Below are positions 1 through 10,459 of a DNA stretch of 64,000 nucleotides, in pieces; position 1 is the stretch's first letter; each line of letters begins with the position of its first letter. The DNA lies in contig NZ_JAHKPN010000011.1 of assembly GCF_018860545.1 (NCBI RefSeq), forward strand, positions 186,001 through 250,000, given 5' to 3'. The stretch comes from Winogradskyella psychrotolerans. GTDB taxonomy: Bacteria > Bacteroidota > Bacteroidia > Flavobacteriales > Flavobacteriaceae. Both the position numbers and the translations under genes were made by a program. Below the pieces are notes generated by a model that had not been told where the DNA came from, ran no database searches, and saw only the letters and a list, made by a program, of their open reading frames with translations.

Positions 1-719
1 AGCTTCAGAAAGCAACTGCTGTAAACTTTGCAAATCTTTTAGAACTGTGTGCTAAAGCACAGCCAAAGATGCGTATTCGATTCTCGACATCTAATCCTCA
101 AGATTTTACATTGGATGTAATTGAAACCATGGCGAAATATGATAATATCTGTAAGCATATTCACTTACCTGTACAAAGTGGAAGTGATCGTATTTTAAAA
201 GAAATGAATCGTTTGCATACACGCGAGGAATATTTTGAACTAGTAGATAATATTAAACGTATCATTCCTGAATGTTCTATAAGTGTCGATTTAATTGCAG
301 GTTTCCCAACGGAAACAGAAGAAGATCACCAAGACACCTTATCTTTAATGGAATATGTAAAATATAATTTTGGTTATATGTTTACCTATTCGGAACGTCC
401 TGGAACTTTAGCTGGACGTAAAATGGAAGATGATGTACCAGAACCTATTAAGAAACGTCGTCTAAAGGAAATTATCCAATTAGAACGAAAGTATAGTGAA
501 ATGAATACACGAGCACACCTTAACAAGACTGTTGAGGTTTTAATTGAGAAAGCTTCTAAAAAATCGGATTTACAATGGTCGGGAAGAACTTCTGATAATA
601 CGGTTGCCGTTTTCCCAAAAGAACATTATAAAGTAGGAGATTTAGTTGATGTACTTATAACAGATTGCACAAGCGCAACACTTATTGGAAAAGCTATTGA
701 CTATTCTAAAAATAATTAA
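1..719 (+). CDS. miaB: tRNA-2-methylthio-N6-dimethylallyladenosine synthase (C-terminal part, 5' cut by window)
   Basis: The frame is open from base 3, so only the 3' part of the gene is present. MiaB is a radical-SAM methylthiotransferase that adds the 2-methylthio group to i6A37 of tRNAs reading UNN codons. The visible part holds the end of the radical-SAM barrel, with IHLPVQSGSDRIL and DLIAGFPTE, typical of the MiaB/RimO family, followed by a C-terminal TRAM-like RNA-binding domain. The cluster-binding cysteines lie upstream of the window. MiaB is preferred over RimO because of the gene order (next to the sigma-54 activator and lptE in flavobacteria) and the local sequence. The family is clear; the exact paralogue is slightly less certain. 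Confidence 0.9.
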   Translation, partial: LQKATAVNFANLLELCAKAQPKMRIRFSTSNPQDFTLDVIETMAKYDNICKHIHLPVQSGSDRILKEMNRLHTREEYFELVDNIKRIIPECSISVDLIAGFPTETEEDHQDTLSLMEYVKYNFGYMFTYSERPGTLAGRKMEDDVPEPIKKRRLKEIIQLERKYSEMNTRAHLNKTVEVLIEKASKKSDLQWSGRTSDNTVAVFPKEHYKVGDLVDVLITDCTSATLIGKAIDYSKNN

Positions 720-732
720 AAAAAATAAAAAC

Positions 733-1665
733 ATGAAAAAATTAATATTATTAGTATTCACTTTAGCACTTGTAACCTCTTGTGACAATGAACCTATAGA
801 TTCTGCTTATACTCAAGGAGGAGGAAGCACCGGAGGAAGTAATGGCAGCGAAAGTGCTGACTTAACATTGTCTGTCTATGAATTAGATTCGCAGATTAAT
901 GTGGTCTTTTTTGGTCTTCCGATAGAAAGTATTACCAATTCATCATTTAATATTGCTAACGATAAAATTATATCTGGAACTAATGCGTTATCTGCTAACG
1001 GAAGTCCATTTGAAAGCGAAAACCTATCGATTACGCGTAACACCTCTGGGCAAATTACAAGTAACATCTCAGTAAACACAGCAGGTATTACTACCAATGA
1101 AACCATAATAAATTACACGAATGGAGTCATCTCAAATATTACTTATGATTATTATGACGATGACGATGATGATTATAACTATAATTTCACATACGACGGC
1201 AATACTATAACTCGAACCGAAGAAGGATCTACAATTTCTACCGTTTTTACAGTAGATGGATCTGATCGTATAATTAAAAAAGAATCTTTTGAAGGGGGAT
1301 CTTCAATTCAAACAGAAACTGTAGCTTACAATGCCGCTGGCAATATTACGTCTAGCACAATAACTGGAGAAATACAAAGAAATATAGCTTTTCAATTTGA
1401 TAATAATATTAACCCTATAAAAGTAATTTTTGAAGACAACTACCTATTAACCTTTTTAGAGGATGACTATTCTGATGAAATCGGAGGACAAATAGCACAA
1501 TTCTTCTCTACAAACAATTGGAATGCGGCTACTTATGATGGAGTTGCGTACAACTTTGATTTAACATATAATTCAGCTGGAAGAATAGAAACAAGAGATA
1601 TAGCTTATAATTTTGGACCTGAATTATCTTTTATATTCAACGAAAGATTTTCATACGTAAATTAA
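733..1665 (+). CDS. flavobacterial lipoprotein with acidic stretch
   Basis: A 310-residue protein beginning with a lipoprotein signal (MKKLILLVFTLALVTSC); the lipobox cysteine is residue 17, so it should be lipidated and probably lie at the outer membrane. The ATG at 733 is chosen because it gives this signal; a longer frame running back into miaB would not. After a Gly/Ser-rich linker the body is beta-rich with YD-like runs (for example VAYNAAGNIT), and near residue 137 there is a run of seven consecutive acidic residues followed by YNYN. I recognise no enzyme family. It starts 13 bases after miaB and ends 2 bases before the sigma-54 activator, so it is probably co-transcribed with both. Confidence 0.75.
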   Translation: MKKLILLVFTLALVTSCDNEPIDSAYTQGGGSTGGSNGSESADLTLSVYELDSQINVVFFGLPIESITNSSFNIANDKIISGTNALSANGSPFESENLSITRNTSGQITSNISVNTAGITTNETIINYTNGVISNITYDYYDDDDDDYNYNFTYDGNTITRTEEGSTISTVFTVDGSDRIIKKESFEGGSSIQTETVAYNAAGNITSSTITGEIQRNIAFQFDNNINPIKVIFEDNYLLTFLEDDYSDEIGGQIAQFFSTNNWNAATYDGVAYNFDLTYNSAGRIETRDIAYNFGPELSFIFNERFSYVN

Positions 1666-1667
1666 TT

Positions 1668-2933
1668 ATGGAATCAATTCAAGCCATAAAACAACGCTTC
1701 GGCATTATAGGAAATGATCCTAAACTTAATCGCTCCATAGAAAAAGCGATTCAAGTGTCGCCTACTGATATTTCAGTATTAGTCACTGGTGAGAGTGGTG
1801 TTGGTAAGGAAAGTATCCCAAAAATCATACACCAGTTATCACACAGAAAACACGGTAAGTATATCGCAGTAAATTGTGGAGCTATTCCAGAAGGTACTAT
1901 CGATAGCGAATTATTTGGACATGAGAAAGGCGCTTTTACCGGTGCCACATCAACACGCTCTGGATATTTTGAAGTTGCGGATGGAGGTACTATTTTTTTA
2001 GATGAAGTTGGAGAATTACCGCTAACAACTCAAGTCCGTTTACTACGTGTGTTAGAAAATGGTGAATTTATAAAAGTAGGTTCTAGTAAAGTTCAAAAAA
2101 CAGATGTTAGAATTGTGGCGGCTACAAACGTCAATATGTTTGAAGCTATAAAAAAAGAAAAATTTAGAGAGGATTTATATTACAGACTGAGTACGGTTGA
2201 AATCAACTTACCTCCACTACGTGAGCGCAAAGATGATATTCACTTATTATTCAGAAAATTTGCTAGTGATTTTGCTTTAAAGTATAAAATGCCTACAGTT
2301 AAACTATCGGATGATGCAATTAATTTACTCGTAAAATACCGTTGGAATGGAAACATTAGACAATTGCGTAATGTAGCCGAACAAGTTTCTGTTTTGGAGC
2401 AAAACCGTACTATAAATGGTGCTACAATTCAGAACTACTTGCCTACCACTGGTAGTAATTTACCTGCCGTCGTTAATAACTCTAAATCTGAAAGTGATTT
2501 TAGCAGTGAACGTGAGATTCTTTATAAAGTTTTATTTGACATGAAGAGTGATCTCAACGATCTTAAAAAACTTACCATGGAACTCATGAAAAAAGGCAGT
2601 GATGCCGATGTTCAAAAAGATAACGAGCATTTAATTCAGAAAATATATGGTGATGATAAGGACGAAGAATTTGAAGCTGCTGTAGAAGATTTAGAAGTTT
2701 TATCGCTTGCAGAACATACTGATATTGACGAAAATGCTATTTCAGAAACAGAAGATAAATACCACTTTGCAGAAGAAATAGAAGAAGAGGAAACTTTATC
2801 TTTACATGATAAAGAATTAGAACTCATCAAAAAATCTTTAGAACGACATAGCGGAAAGCGTAAATTGGCTGCTGCAGAGCTAGGGATTAGTGAACGAACG
2901 CTTTACAGAAAAATTAAACAATTCGATCTTTAA
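1668..2933 (+). CDS. sigma-54-dependent transcriptional activator (AAA+, Fis HTH, no receiver domain)
   Basis: A bacterial enhancer-binding protein of 421 residues that should remodel sigma-54 RNA polymerase. The AAA+ domain starts almost at the N-terminus: Walker A GESGVGKE at residues 41-48, the sigma-54-contacting GAFTGA loop at 88-93, Walker B GGTIFLDE at about 106-113, then the RVLENGEF and NGNIRQLRN segments. A long, highly acidic linker (about 270-380) leads to a C-terminal Fis-type helix-turn-helix (LGISERTLYRKI). There is no N-terminal receiver, GAF or PAS domain, so control must come through expression, the linker or a partner protein. It is packed between a lipoprotein gene and lptE. 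Target genes cannot be read from the sequence, although a sigma-54-like site lies before groES. Confidence 0.9.
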   Translation: MESIQAIKQRFGIIGNDPKLNRSIEKAIQVSPTDISVLVTGESGVGKESIPKIIHQLSHRKHGKYIAVNCGAIPEGTIDSELFGHEKGAFTGATSTRSGYFEVADGGTIFLDEVGELPLTTQVRLLRVLENGEFIKVGSSKVQKTDVRIVAATNVNMFEAIKKEKFREDLYYRLSTVEINLPPLRERKDDIHLLFRKFASDFALKYKMPTVKLSDDAINLLVKYRWNGNIRQLRNVAEQVSVLEQNRTINGATIQNYLPTTGSNLPAVVNNSKSESDFSSEREILYKVLFDMKSDLNDLKKLTMELMKKGSDADVQKDNEHLIQKIYGDDKDEEFEAAVEDLEVLSLAEHTDIDENAISETEDKYHFAEEIEEEETLSLHDKELELIKKSLERHSGKRKLAAAELGISERTLYRKIKQFDL

Positions 2934-3028
2934 GATAAGTTTATGAACGCAACTATAAGATAACAATCATTTTTAAGTTTTCAATTAAGTTGGTTTCATT
3001 AAACAGTAAAACAAATAGAAATAAGCGA

Positions 3029-3532
3029 ATGAATTCATTCAAATATATTTTCATAGTAGCAATTTGCCTCGTATGTTATGGCTGTAAAGTCAATTATTCA
3101 TTTACAGGTATTACAGAAACTCCAGAAACGTTTCAAGTCAATTTCTTCCAAAATAATGCGGATTTGGTAGAACCAGGTTTAGACTTATTATTTACAAACG
3201 CTCTTCAAGATCTTATTGTCAACCAAACAAGTGCACAATTGGTAACATCGGGAGGCGAAGTGATTTACGAAGGTGAAATTGTAGAATATCGTATAGCACC
3301 GATGACAGCAACCGCAGAAAACACTGCCGCTCAAAACAGATTAACGATTGGAGTGCGCGTACGTTATATCAACACAAAGGATGAAGAAAAGGATTTTGAC
3401 CGCAATTTTTCATTCTATTATGATTATGGGGCAAGCGAACAACTTTCAGGCAGTATCAAAGATGCCGCTTTCGACGAAATTTTAGAACGATTAACACAAG
3501 ACATTCTTAATGCTTCTTTAGCAGATTGGTAA
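3029..3532 (+). CDS. lptE: LptE-like LPS-assembly lipoprotein
   Basis: A 167-residue lipoprotein whose signal peptide ends in a lipobox (VCYGC, then KVNYSFTG). The start at 3029 gives a normal signal peptide; an upstream in-frame start would add 13 polar residues ahead of it. Family members in Bacteroidota share the KxNYSFTG opening and a PETFQVNFFQN strand, both visible here. LptE plugs the LptD barrel and helps deliver LPS to the outer leaflet. It follows the sigma-54 activator and precedes a TPR-like gene and secG, the usual flavobacterial order. The assignment rests on this motif and context; the fold is poorly conserved across phyla. Confidence 0.82.
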   Translation: MNSFKYIFIVAICLVCYGCKVNYSFTGITETPETFQVNFFQNNADLVEPGLDLLFTNALQDLIVNQTSAQLVTSGGEVIYEGEIVEYRIAPMTATAENTAAQNRLTIGVRVRYINTKDEEKDFDRNFSFYYDYGASEQLSGSIKDAAFDEILERLTQDILNASLADW

Positions 3533-3537
3533 CCACG

Positions 3538-4497
3538 ATGCAGCTTCAAGACCTTACATATTTATTACAACACCCAGAAGCCATTACAGTTGCTCAAACT
3601 GAAGCACTTTCTTCGGCAATTAAAGAGTTTCCTTATTTTCAATCCTTAAGGGCCTTATATCTTAAAGGGTTAAAGCAAAAAGAGAGTTACAAATATAATA
3701 ATGCTTTAAAAATAACAGCAGCACACACCACAGATCGCAGTGTACTATTTGATTATATCACCTCAGATGTTTTCAATCAGAATGAAATATCTCAACAGAT
3801 TAAGCAAAACACAGAGCATATAAAATCCATTGAAGTTAATGAAGTAGATGATATTTCTGTTGACAAGAGCGTTACAATAGACGATGCTTTAAAAGAACAC
3901 ATTAAAGCAACAGAAGGAGTTTTAGATCCAGGGTTATTTGAGATAAAACCTATGCCTAAACCAAGATTAGAATCAAAAGCGCCAACAATTGAAGATTCTA
4001 TCATTGCTGTTGATGTAAAAAATATTGCACCAGAAAAAGAATTAAAAATAGGAGAACCCTTAGAATTTGATAAAACTGAAAATCATTCATTTACAGAATG
4101 GCTAAAAATCACGAGTTTTAAACCTATAAATCGAGATAAAGTTGACGTTGAAATTGAATCTAAAAGCGAAAACGAATCAGAGCATGAAATTTCAAAGGCA
4201 GAAACGACATCTCCACTTGATAATAAATTAGCCATAATAGATAAATTCATAAGTGAAAATCCAAAGATCAAACCGGTCTCTAACACTGCACCAAAGCCGA
4301 AGTTAGTTAATAATGACAACCCTATTTCAGATAGTTTAATGACTGAAACGTTAGCGCGAATTTATTTGGAACAAAAAAAATATGATAAAGCAATTCAATC
4401 TTACAAAATTTTAAGTTTGAAATATCCAGAAAAAAGTAGTTTCTTTGCACACCAAATAAAATTGGTAACAGAATTAAAAGATAATAATACAATATAA
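3538..4497 (+). CDS. conserved flavobacterial protein with C-terminal TPR-like unit
   Basis: About 319 residues, probably cytoplasmic, with no signal peptide. The N-terminal 70 residues (LTYLLQHPEAIT, EFPYFQSLRALYLKGL) form a conserved helical module. The middle is charged and low in complexity. The last 60 residues contain a TPR-like helical pair (ETLARIYLEQKKYDKAIQSY). An alternative start at 3526 would overlap lptE by 7 bases; 3538 is preferred because the conserved region starts right there. It sits between lptE and secG. Function unknown; a role in envelope biogenesis is only suggested by its neighbours. Confidence 0.7.
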   Translation: MQLQDLTYLLQHPEAITVAQTEALSSAIKEFPYFQSLRALYLKGLKQKESYKYNNALKITAAHTTDRSVLFDYITSDVFNQNEISQQIKQNTEHIKSIEVNEVDDISVDKSVTIDDALKEHIKATEGVLDPGLFEIKPMPKPRLESKAPTIEDSIIAVDVKNIAPEKELKIGEPLEFDKTENHSFTEWLKITSFKPINRDKVDVEIESKSENESEHEISKAETTSPLDNKLAIIDKFISENPKIKPVSNTAPKPKLVNNDNPISDSLMTETLARIYLEQKKYDKAIQSYKILSLKYPEKSSFFAHQIKLVTELKDNNTI

Positions 4498-4498
4498 A

Positions 4499-4840
4499 AT
4501 GAGTGCATTTTCAATTTTTTTAGTACTAATCGTAATCGTTGCCTTCTTACTCGTTGTAGTAGTTATGGTACAAAATCCTAAAGGTGGAGGATTATCTTCT
4601 TCTTTTGGCGGTGGTGGAACCCAGCAAATGGGTGGTGTAAAGAAAACAGGTGATTTCTTAGACAAGAGTACATGGTTTTTAGCTGCAGCATTAATCGTAT
4701 TAATTTTAGCATCTAATGTTACTATCAATTCTGGTGGAAACATTGAATCTAAAGCTTTAGATACTAATGACTCTACAGAGATGCCAATTGCACCTGCACC
4801 AACAACAGATAATACAACAACTGATAGTACAGCTGAATAA
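4499..4840 (+). CDS. secG: preprotein translocase subunit SecG
   Basis: A 113-residue membrane protein of the SecYEG channel. It shows the SecG pattern: a first transmembrane helix (FLVLIVIVAFLLVVVVMVQ), the conserved QNPKGGGLSSSFGGGG loop, then a second helix (TWFLAAALIVLILAS). A polar Thr/Asp-rich tail of about 35 residues follows, a common extension in Bacteroidota. It begins 1 base after the preceding stop and is followed by a strong terminator. Confidence 0.95.
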   Translation: MSAFSIFLVLIVIVAFLLVVVVMVQNPKGGGLSSSFGGGGTQQMGGVKKTGDFLDKSTWFLAAALIVLILASNVTINSGGNIESKALDTNDSTEMPIAPAPTTDNTTTDSTAE

Positions 4841-4870
4841 TTTCAAGTACTTAAATTCCATAAAAGCATT

Positions 4871-4899
4871 AAGCCAACTTTTTTAAGTTGGCTTTTTTT
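4871..4899 (+). terminator. intrinsic terminator after secG
   Basis: Perfect hairpin AAGCCAACTT / AAGTTGGCTT with a four-base T loop, followed by a T run. It closes the miaB-to-secG transcript ahead of groES. Confidence 0.85.
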
Positions 4900-4923
4900 A
4901 TACCCACATATTCGGCAGATAGG

Positions 4924-4965
4924 TCTGAAACTTTGTCAGATATTCTCTATTGGCATAATTTTAGA
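4924..4965 (+). promoter_or_regulatory. candidate sigma-54-type promoter and operator-like dyad before groES
   Basis: TTGGCATAATTTTAGA at 4950-4965 has the GG doublet, ten bases, then G at the -12 position, approaching the TGGCAC-N5-TTGC pattern of sigma-54 promoters; the last base of the GC doublet is A instead of C. Just upstream, TCTGA (4924-4928) and TCAGA (4936-4940) form a short dyad that could bind a regulator. groES starts 49 bases downstream. Inferred by eye only. Confidence 0.4.
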
Positions 4966-5014
4966 AATACGCTAAAGCGTAATTAAATAAATAATTAAAA
5001 AAACATATAACAAA

Positions 5015-5290
5015 ATGAGTTTAAACATTAAACCTTTAGCAGACCGTGTTCTTGTAGAACCAAAGGAAGCTGAAACGAAAACAGCTTCAGGTATTATTAT
5101 TCCAGATAATGCAAAAGAAAAACCTCAAAAAGGAACTGTTGTTGCCATTGGTAATGGTACAAAAGACGAACCATTAACGGTTAAAGTTGGTGACACTGTC
5201 TTATACGGAAAATATGGTGGAACTGAACTTAAACTAGAAGGTAAAGATTACTTAATGATGCGTGAGAGTGACATCTTAGCAATAATATAA
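5015..5290 (+). CDS. groES: co-chaperonin GroES
   Basis: A 91-residue Hsp10 that caps the GroEL ring during ATP-driven protein folding. The core family pattern is intact: [12 protein letters not shown] at the N-terminus, a mobile loop region ([21 protein letters not shown]), and the closing [22 protein letters not shown]. Length is typical. groL follows after an unusually long, repeat-containing 105-base gap. Confidence 0.98.
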   Translation: MSLNIKPLADRVLVEPKEAETKTASGIIIPDNAKEKPQKGTVVAIGNGTKDEPLTVKVGDTVLYGKYGGTELKLEGKDYLMMRESDILAII

Positions 5291-5310
5291 TCATTCAAAC
5301 TATTAACTCT

Positions 5311-7027
<1,717 letters not shown>

Positions 7028-7096
7028 ATTGAAATTACCTCTAAACAACATAGCAAATCAATATTGATACGTTATGAACTTAGAGTGTTATAAATT

Positions 7097-7130
7097 AAAG
7101 CCTCTGATGAAAATCAGAGGCTTTGTTATT
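7097..7130 (+). terminator. intrinsic terminator after groL
   Basis: Twelve-base stem AAAGCCTCTGAT / ATCAGAGGCTTT closed by a GAAA tetraloop, followed by a short T-rich run. It ends the groESL transcript. Confidence 0.85.
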
Positions 7131-7222
7131 ATTATACATAGACAACTAAAGCAAGCATATACTTTCAATAAATAAAACCTGGACAATAGTGTGCTATTTA
7201 TAACCTAAGACAAAAAATCATC

Positions 7223-8143
7223 TCAATTCATAATATAAATTAATGCGAAAATTGAGATAAAAATCCACAATGAAGTTGCTAAAATAATCGGTTGAACACC
7301 TGAAGATTTTAAGTCTTTAATTGAAATGGTTGAACCTACCAGAAACAATGTCGCAATTAGTAAACGCTTAGACAAGATCACAATAAAACTCGTAGTTGTC
7401 TCAGGTAAAATATGGTAGCTATTAATTATAATCGCTCCTATAAATAAAATAATAAAATAAGGGATTTTAATTTTTTCCCCCTTAGTCTTAAAGAGAAACA
7501 TTGAAAAAATTGACAACGGAATAATCCATAAGGTTCTCGATAACTTTACCGTTGTTGCTATTCTTAAAGCCTCATCTCCATATCCTATTGCAGCTCCAAC
7601 CACAGAACTGGTATCATGTATAGCCACAGCGCACCATAATCCAAATTGCTCTTGTGTTAAGTTTAGGAAATGCCCTACTACAGGAAATACAAATAAAGCA
7701 ATGGAGTTTAGTAGAAATACAATGCCTAACGCTATACTTATCGTTTTACTTTTCGCCTTTATCACTGGTGAGATTGCTGCTATTGCGCTACCGCCACAAA
7801 TAGCAGTTCCTGAAGTAATGAGGTGACCTAATTTTAAATCTACTTGTAGTGCTCTTGTTAATAAAAATCCTACCCCAACTGTTAATAGAATTGAAAATGC
7901 TGTTAAACCCAAACCTTCCTTACTTGTTTCTAAGGTTTCATTAATTAACATTCCAAAACCTAAACCGATAACAGACAGTTTCAATAGGTAATTTATAGCT
8001 TTATGACTGAACGATTGAAATGGATTTTTAAAAACAAAGGTAAACGCAAATCCTAAGATCAATGCTGTAGGACTATTCAACCACCCTAAAAGCGCCAATA
8101 GAATTAAGAAAACGTAAATTATTTTTGAAAAACAAACTTTCAT
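7223..8143 (-). CDS. YeiH/UPF0324-family putative sulfate exporter
   Basis: A polytopic inner-membrane protein of about 306 residues with roughly ten hydrophobic segments. Family marks include SGTAICGGSAIAAISPVI, AIHDTSSVVGAA and KLSRTLWIIPL, the conserved pattern of the YeiH (UPF0324) family. Members are thought to export sulfate or related anions; a transport substrate cannot be read here. The ATG at 8143 is preferred to one at 8164 because a TACTTTTG -7-like box lies right at the upstream ATG. The LysR gene immediately upstream on the same strand is the likely regulator, a common pairing for this family. Confidence 0.85.
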   Translation of the reverse strand: MKVCFSKIIYVFLILLALLGWLNSPTALILGFAFTFVFKNPFQSFSHKAINYLLKLSVIGLGFGMLINETLETSKEGLGLTAFSILLTVGVGFLLTRALQVDLKLGHLITSGTAICGGSAIAAISPVIKAKSKTISIALGIVFLLNSIALFVFPVVGHFLNLTQEQFGLWCAVAIHDTSSVVGAAIGYGDEALRIATTVKLSRTLWIIPLSIFSMFLFKTKGEKIKIPYFIILFIGAIIINSYHILPETTTSFIVILSKRLLIATLFLVGSTISIKDLKSSGVQPIILATSLWIFISIFALIYIMN

Positions 8144-8216
8144 ACCCGTTAGTATTTGATACAAAAGTAACCTTAAGAAATAACTATTTAGGAAATTAAA
8201 GTGTTATCAACTATAA

Positions 8217-9101
8217 CTAAAAGTTATAATTGTTTCTAATAAAGTTTTCGAAAAACACCATATTACTAGATTGGTAGCCAGTCCGCTTCACAAAGTAAAA
8301 CCATCGCTCTATATTTAAATCTTTGATGTCAATTATTTTCAATTTATTTTGAATTAAATCGGCATTCACAGCACTTATTGACAGTAATGCAAAATGATCT
8401 GAATGGTATAAGTAATTTTTTATAGCCTCCGTACTACTCAAAGATACAACAGCATTCAATGCTTTAATCTCATTTTCCTTCAAGAACTCATCGATTACAG
8501 CTTTAGTTCCGGATCCTTTTTCGCGTTCAATTATTGGAATGGATTGTAACGTTTCTACATCGATTACACCCTTTTTAAATGCACTATTATTAGCGTTAGT
8601 CACTAAAACAATTTCATCTTTTATAAATTTTTCAAAGTGTAATTTAGAATTATTCGTTCGGCCTTCCGTGATACCAAAATCAATATCTTCATTCAAAATC
8701 AAATTCTCTATACTAGATGAGTTATCACTTATAATTTCAAATTTTGTTTGTGGAAATTGAATCCGAAATTTAGCAATTACTCGTGGTATAATATAGTTTG
8801 AGAGCGTTGTACTCACTCCGAAACTCACATTATCAGGAAAAATTTCTTTCTTATGAAGGAACTGTTCATCCATCTCATCATAAATCGCTAATATCTTATT
8901 CACATACAAAAGAAATGCTTTTCCTTCCTCGGTAAGGACTATTGAATTACGTTTTCTAACAAAAAATGTGGTTTTGTACGCTTCTTCTAAATTCTTTATA
9001 GACTTTGAAATGGCAGGTTGAGAAATAAACAATTGCTCAGCGGCACGCGTAAAACTAAGATGCTTCGCAACGATTTTAAATATATGTAATTTAGTTTTCA
9101 T
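8217..9101 (-). CDS. LysR-family transcriptional regulator
   Basis: A 294-residue LysR regulator. An N-terminal winged helix-turn-helix (FTRAAEQLFISQPAISKSIKNLEE) is followed by the linker helix and a two-lobed effector domain (VSFGVSTTLSNYIIPRVIAKF; IPIIEREKGSGTKAVIDEF). It lies 73 bases upstream of the YeiH-type transporter on the same strand, which suggests it senses a sulfur compound or related anion and controls that gene. The effector is not predictable from sequence alone. Confidence 0.93.
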   Translation of the reverse strand: MKTKLHIFKIVAKHLSFTRAAEQLFISQPAISKSIKNLEEAYKTTFFVRKRNSIVLTEEGKAFLLYVNKILAIYDEMDEQFLHKKEIFPDNVSFGVSTTLSNYIIPRVIAKFRIQFPQTKFEIISDNSSSIENLILNEDIDFGITEGRTNNSKLHFEKFIKDEIVLVTNANNSAFKKGVIDVETLQSIPIIEREKGSGTKAVIDEFLKENEIKALNAVVSLSSTEAIKNYLYHSDHFALLSISAVNADLIQNKLKIIDIKDLNIERWFYFVKRTGYQSSNMVFFENFIRNNYNF

Positions 9102-9132
9102 GAGCTATATTCCTTTAAAAAAATAAGACTAC

Positions 9133-9140
9133 CAAAGATA
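9133..9140 (-). promoter_or_regulatory. -7 promoter box for the lysR-yeiH pair
   Basis: On the minus strand this reads TATCTTTG, a match to the Bacteroidetes -7 box TAnnTTTG, 32 bases before the lysR start. No clear -33 element was seen. Confidence 0.5.
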
Positions 9141-9230
9141 TGTTTTACTATTTAAAGCAAAATAAAAGCTAACACCTTATTATTACCATAAATTTCATAG
9201 CTTTAAACATCTAATAAACTTAAAATACTA

Positions 9231-9884
9231 ATGGCTAAAACGACTTGGAAATATACGTTAAGAGAAATTATCATTGTTATAATAGGTATTTCTATTGCCT
9301 TTAGCATGAACAAATGCGCTGAAAACGCAAAAGATAACAAGCTTAAAACGCAATATCTTACCAACCTTAAAAGTGATATAGAAGCAGATAAGGCTCACCT
9401 TCAAAAAAATATTGAAGCCATCAACAACAAACTAGAATTGTGTTCAAAGATTATTCCTGTGTTGAACTCTGGTACAGATCAAGATATGCAATTGTTGTAT
9501 AATATTTTTGAAATTGTGAAATACGAGAATTTCAGTCCAAAAAGTACTACTTATAAAACTTTAATTCATTCTGGAGATTTAAAATTGATCGAAGATTTTA
9601 AGTTAAAAACGACTATACAACAACATTACTCTAATTATGACGAACTGGCTGATGTTTATGTGAGACACACAAGCTTAATAAAAGATTATCTAGGTAACTA
9701 TTTAGTGAACCACTCCGATTATGACCAAATCCAAAAGGGTAATTCGCCATTTTTGGATGAAATTAAATTAAAGAATATCGTTAGAGCTTTACTAACAACA
9801 TTTAATGATAAAAAAGAAGCGACAAAATTGGGACTAGACAGTTGTGATCATCTTATTGCTGAAATTGATACAGCATTAGAGTGA
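9231..9884 (+). CDS. DUF6090-like membrane-anchored protein
   Basis: A 217-residue protein with one N-terminal transmembrane helix (IIIVIIGISIAFSMNKC) preceded by a short basic head, then a long helical, charged domain (NLKSDIEADKAHLQKNIEAINNK). This layout, with an 'REI..V.IGI.IA' helix followed by helical bundles, is typical of the DUF6090-type proteins common in flavobacteria; function unknown. It stands alone on the plus strand and ends at a bidirectional terminator shared with the convergent HMA gene. Confidence 0.65.
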   Translation: MAKTTWKYTLREIIIVIIGISIAFSMNKCAENAKDNKLKTQYLTNLKSDIEADKAHLQKNIEAINNKLELCSKIIPVLNSGTDQDMQLLYNIFEIVKYENFSPKSTTYKTLIHSGDLKLIEDFKLKTTIQQHYSNYDELADVYVRHTSLIKDYLGNYLVNHSDYDQIQKGNSPFLDEIKLKNIVRALLTTFNDKKEATKLGLDSCDHLIAEIDTALE

Positions 9885-9939
9885 AACTTGCTATAACTAA
9901 TTAAAGAGGCTTCATGGCGTTCCGAAGACACCAATACAA

Positions 9940-9973
9940 AAAAAAGCCTGAATCAACATTCAGGCTTTTTTTT
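9940..9973. terminator. bidirectional terminator
   Basis: GCCTGAAT / ATTCAGGC hairpin with a CAAC loop, flanked by an A run on the left and a T run on the right, so it can serve the plus-strand gene before it and the minus-strand gene after it. Confidence 0.85.
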
Positions 9974-9976
9974 ATT

Positions 9977-10348
9977 TTATTTTCCGTCTTTCTTTTCAGC
10001 TTTATGATCGTCTTGTACAGCTTCATCTCTATATCTACAACATGGATGTACTGAATTGTACTGCTCCTCTGTAGCTTTAATTTCTTTGGTATCATGACCA
10101 ACGGCAGCTACATTTTTAGAAATTGTGTTCACATCAGTTTTACGTTCATCAAAAATGAGTTTTAACTCATGCGTATCTACATTCCAAACGGCAGATTTTA
10201 CACCTTTAGTTCTAATGGCTGCTTTCTCTATACGCTCCTTACACATTCCACAAACTCCATCAACTTCGAGGTTAGCTTTTTTATTTTTGTCTTGTGCAAA
10301 TGTGATTGTTGTTAGTAACAACGTAAACATTAAAATTACTTTTTTCAT
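9977..10348 (-). CDS. secreted heavy-metal-associated (HMA) domain protein
   Basis: A 123-residue exported protein: signal peptide (MKKVILMFTLLLTTITFA), then an HMA ferredoxin-like domain with metal-binding Cys33 and Cys36 (GVCGMCKERIEKA). A second Cys pair (HPCC, residues 101-104) and a His/Lys-rich tail follow. HMA domains of this type bind Cu(I) or other soft metals. Downstream of the TonB receptor on the same strand and 111 bases away, it looks like the periplasmic metal-binding part of a metal-handling set. Confidence 0.88.
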   Translation of the reverse strand: MKKVILMFTLLLTTITFAQDKNKKANLEVDGVCGMCKERIEKAAIRTKGVKSAVWNVDTHELKLIFDERKTDVNTISKNVAAVGHDTKEIKATEEQYNSVHPCCRYRDEAVQDDHKAEKKDGK

Positions 10349-10459
10349 CTTGCTTTGTTTTATTAATTCTAAACTTATTTCAGAATCGGTTAGTTTCTAT
10401 TCTATGTATGACGTCAATCGAAGACTTTTTGTAAGTCATATCTATGACGGTTTTATTTG

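Noticed and set aside
1141..1190. Acidic codon run in the lipoprotein gene as a tandem repeat or slippage tract
   Set aside because: Codons for Asp and Tyr are mixed and there is no exact unit; it looks like a simple acidic patch.
5015..5030. A CIRCE-type heat-shock operator was looked for before groES
   Set aside because: No 9-bp inverted repeat with a 9-base spacer was found; only a short dyad and a sigma-54-like site are present.
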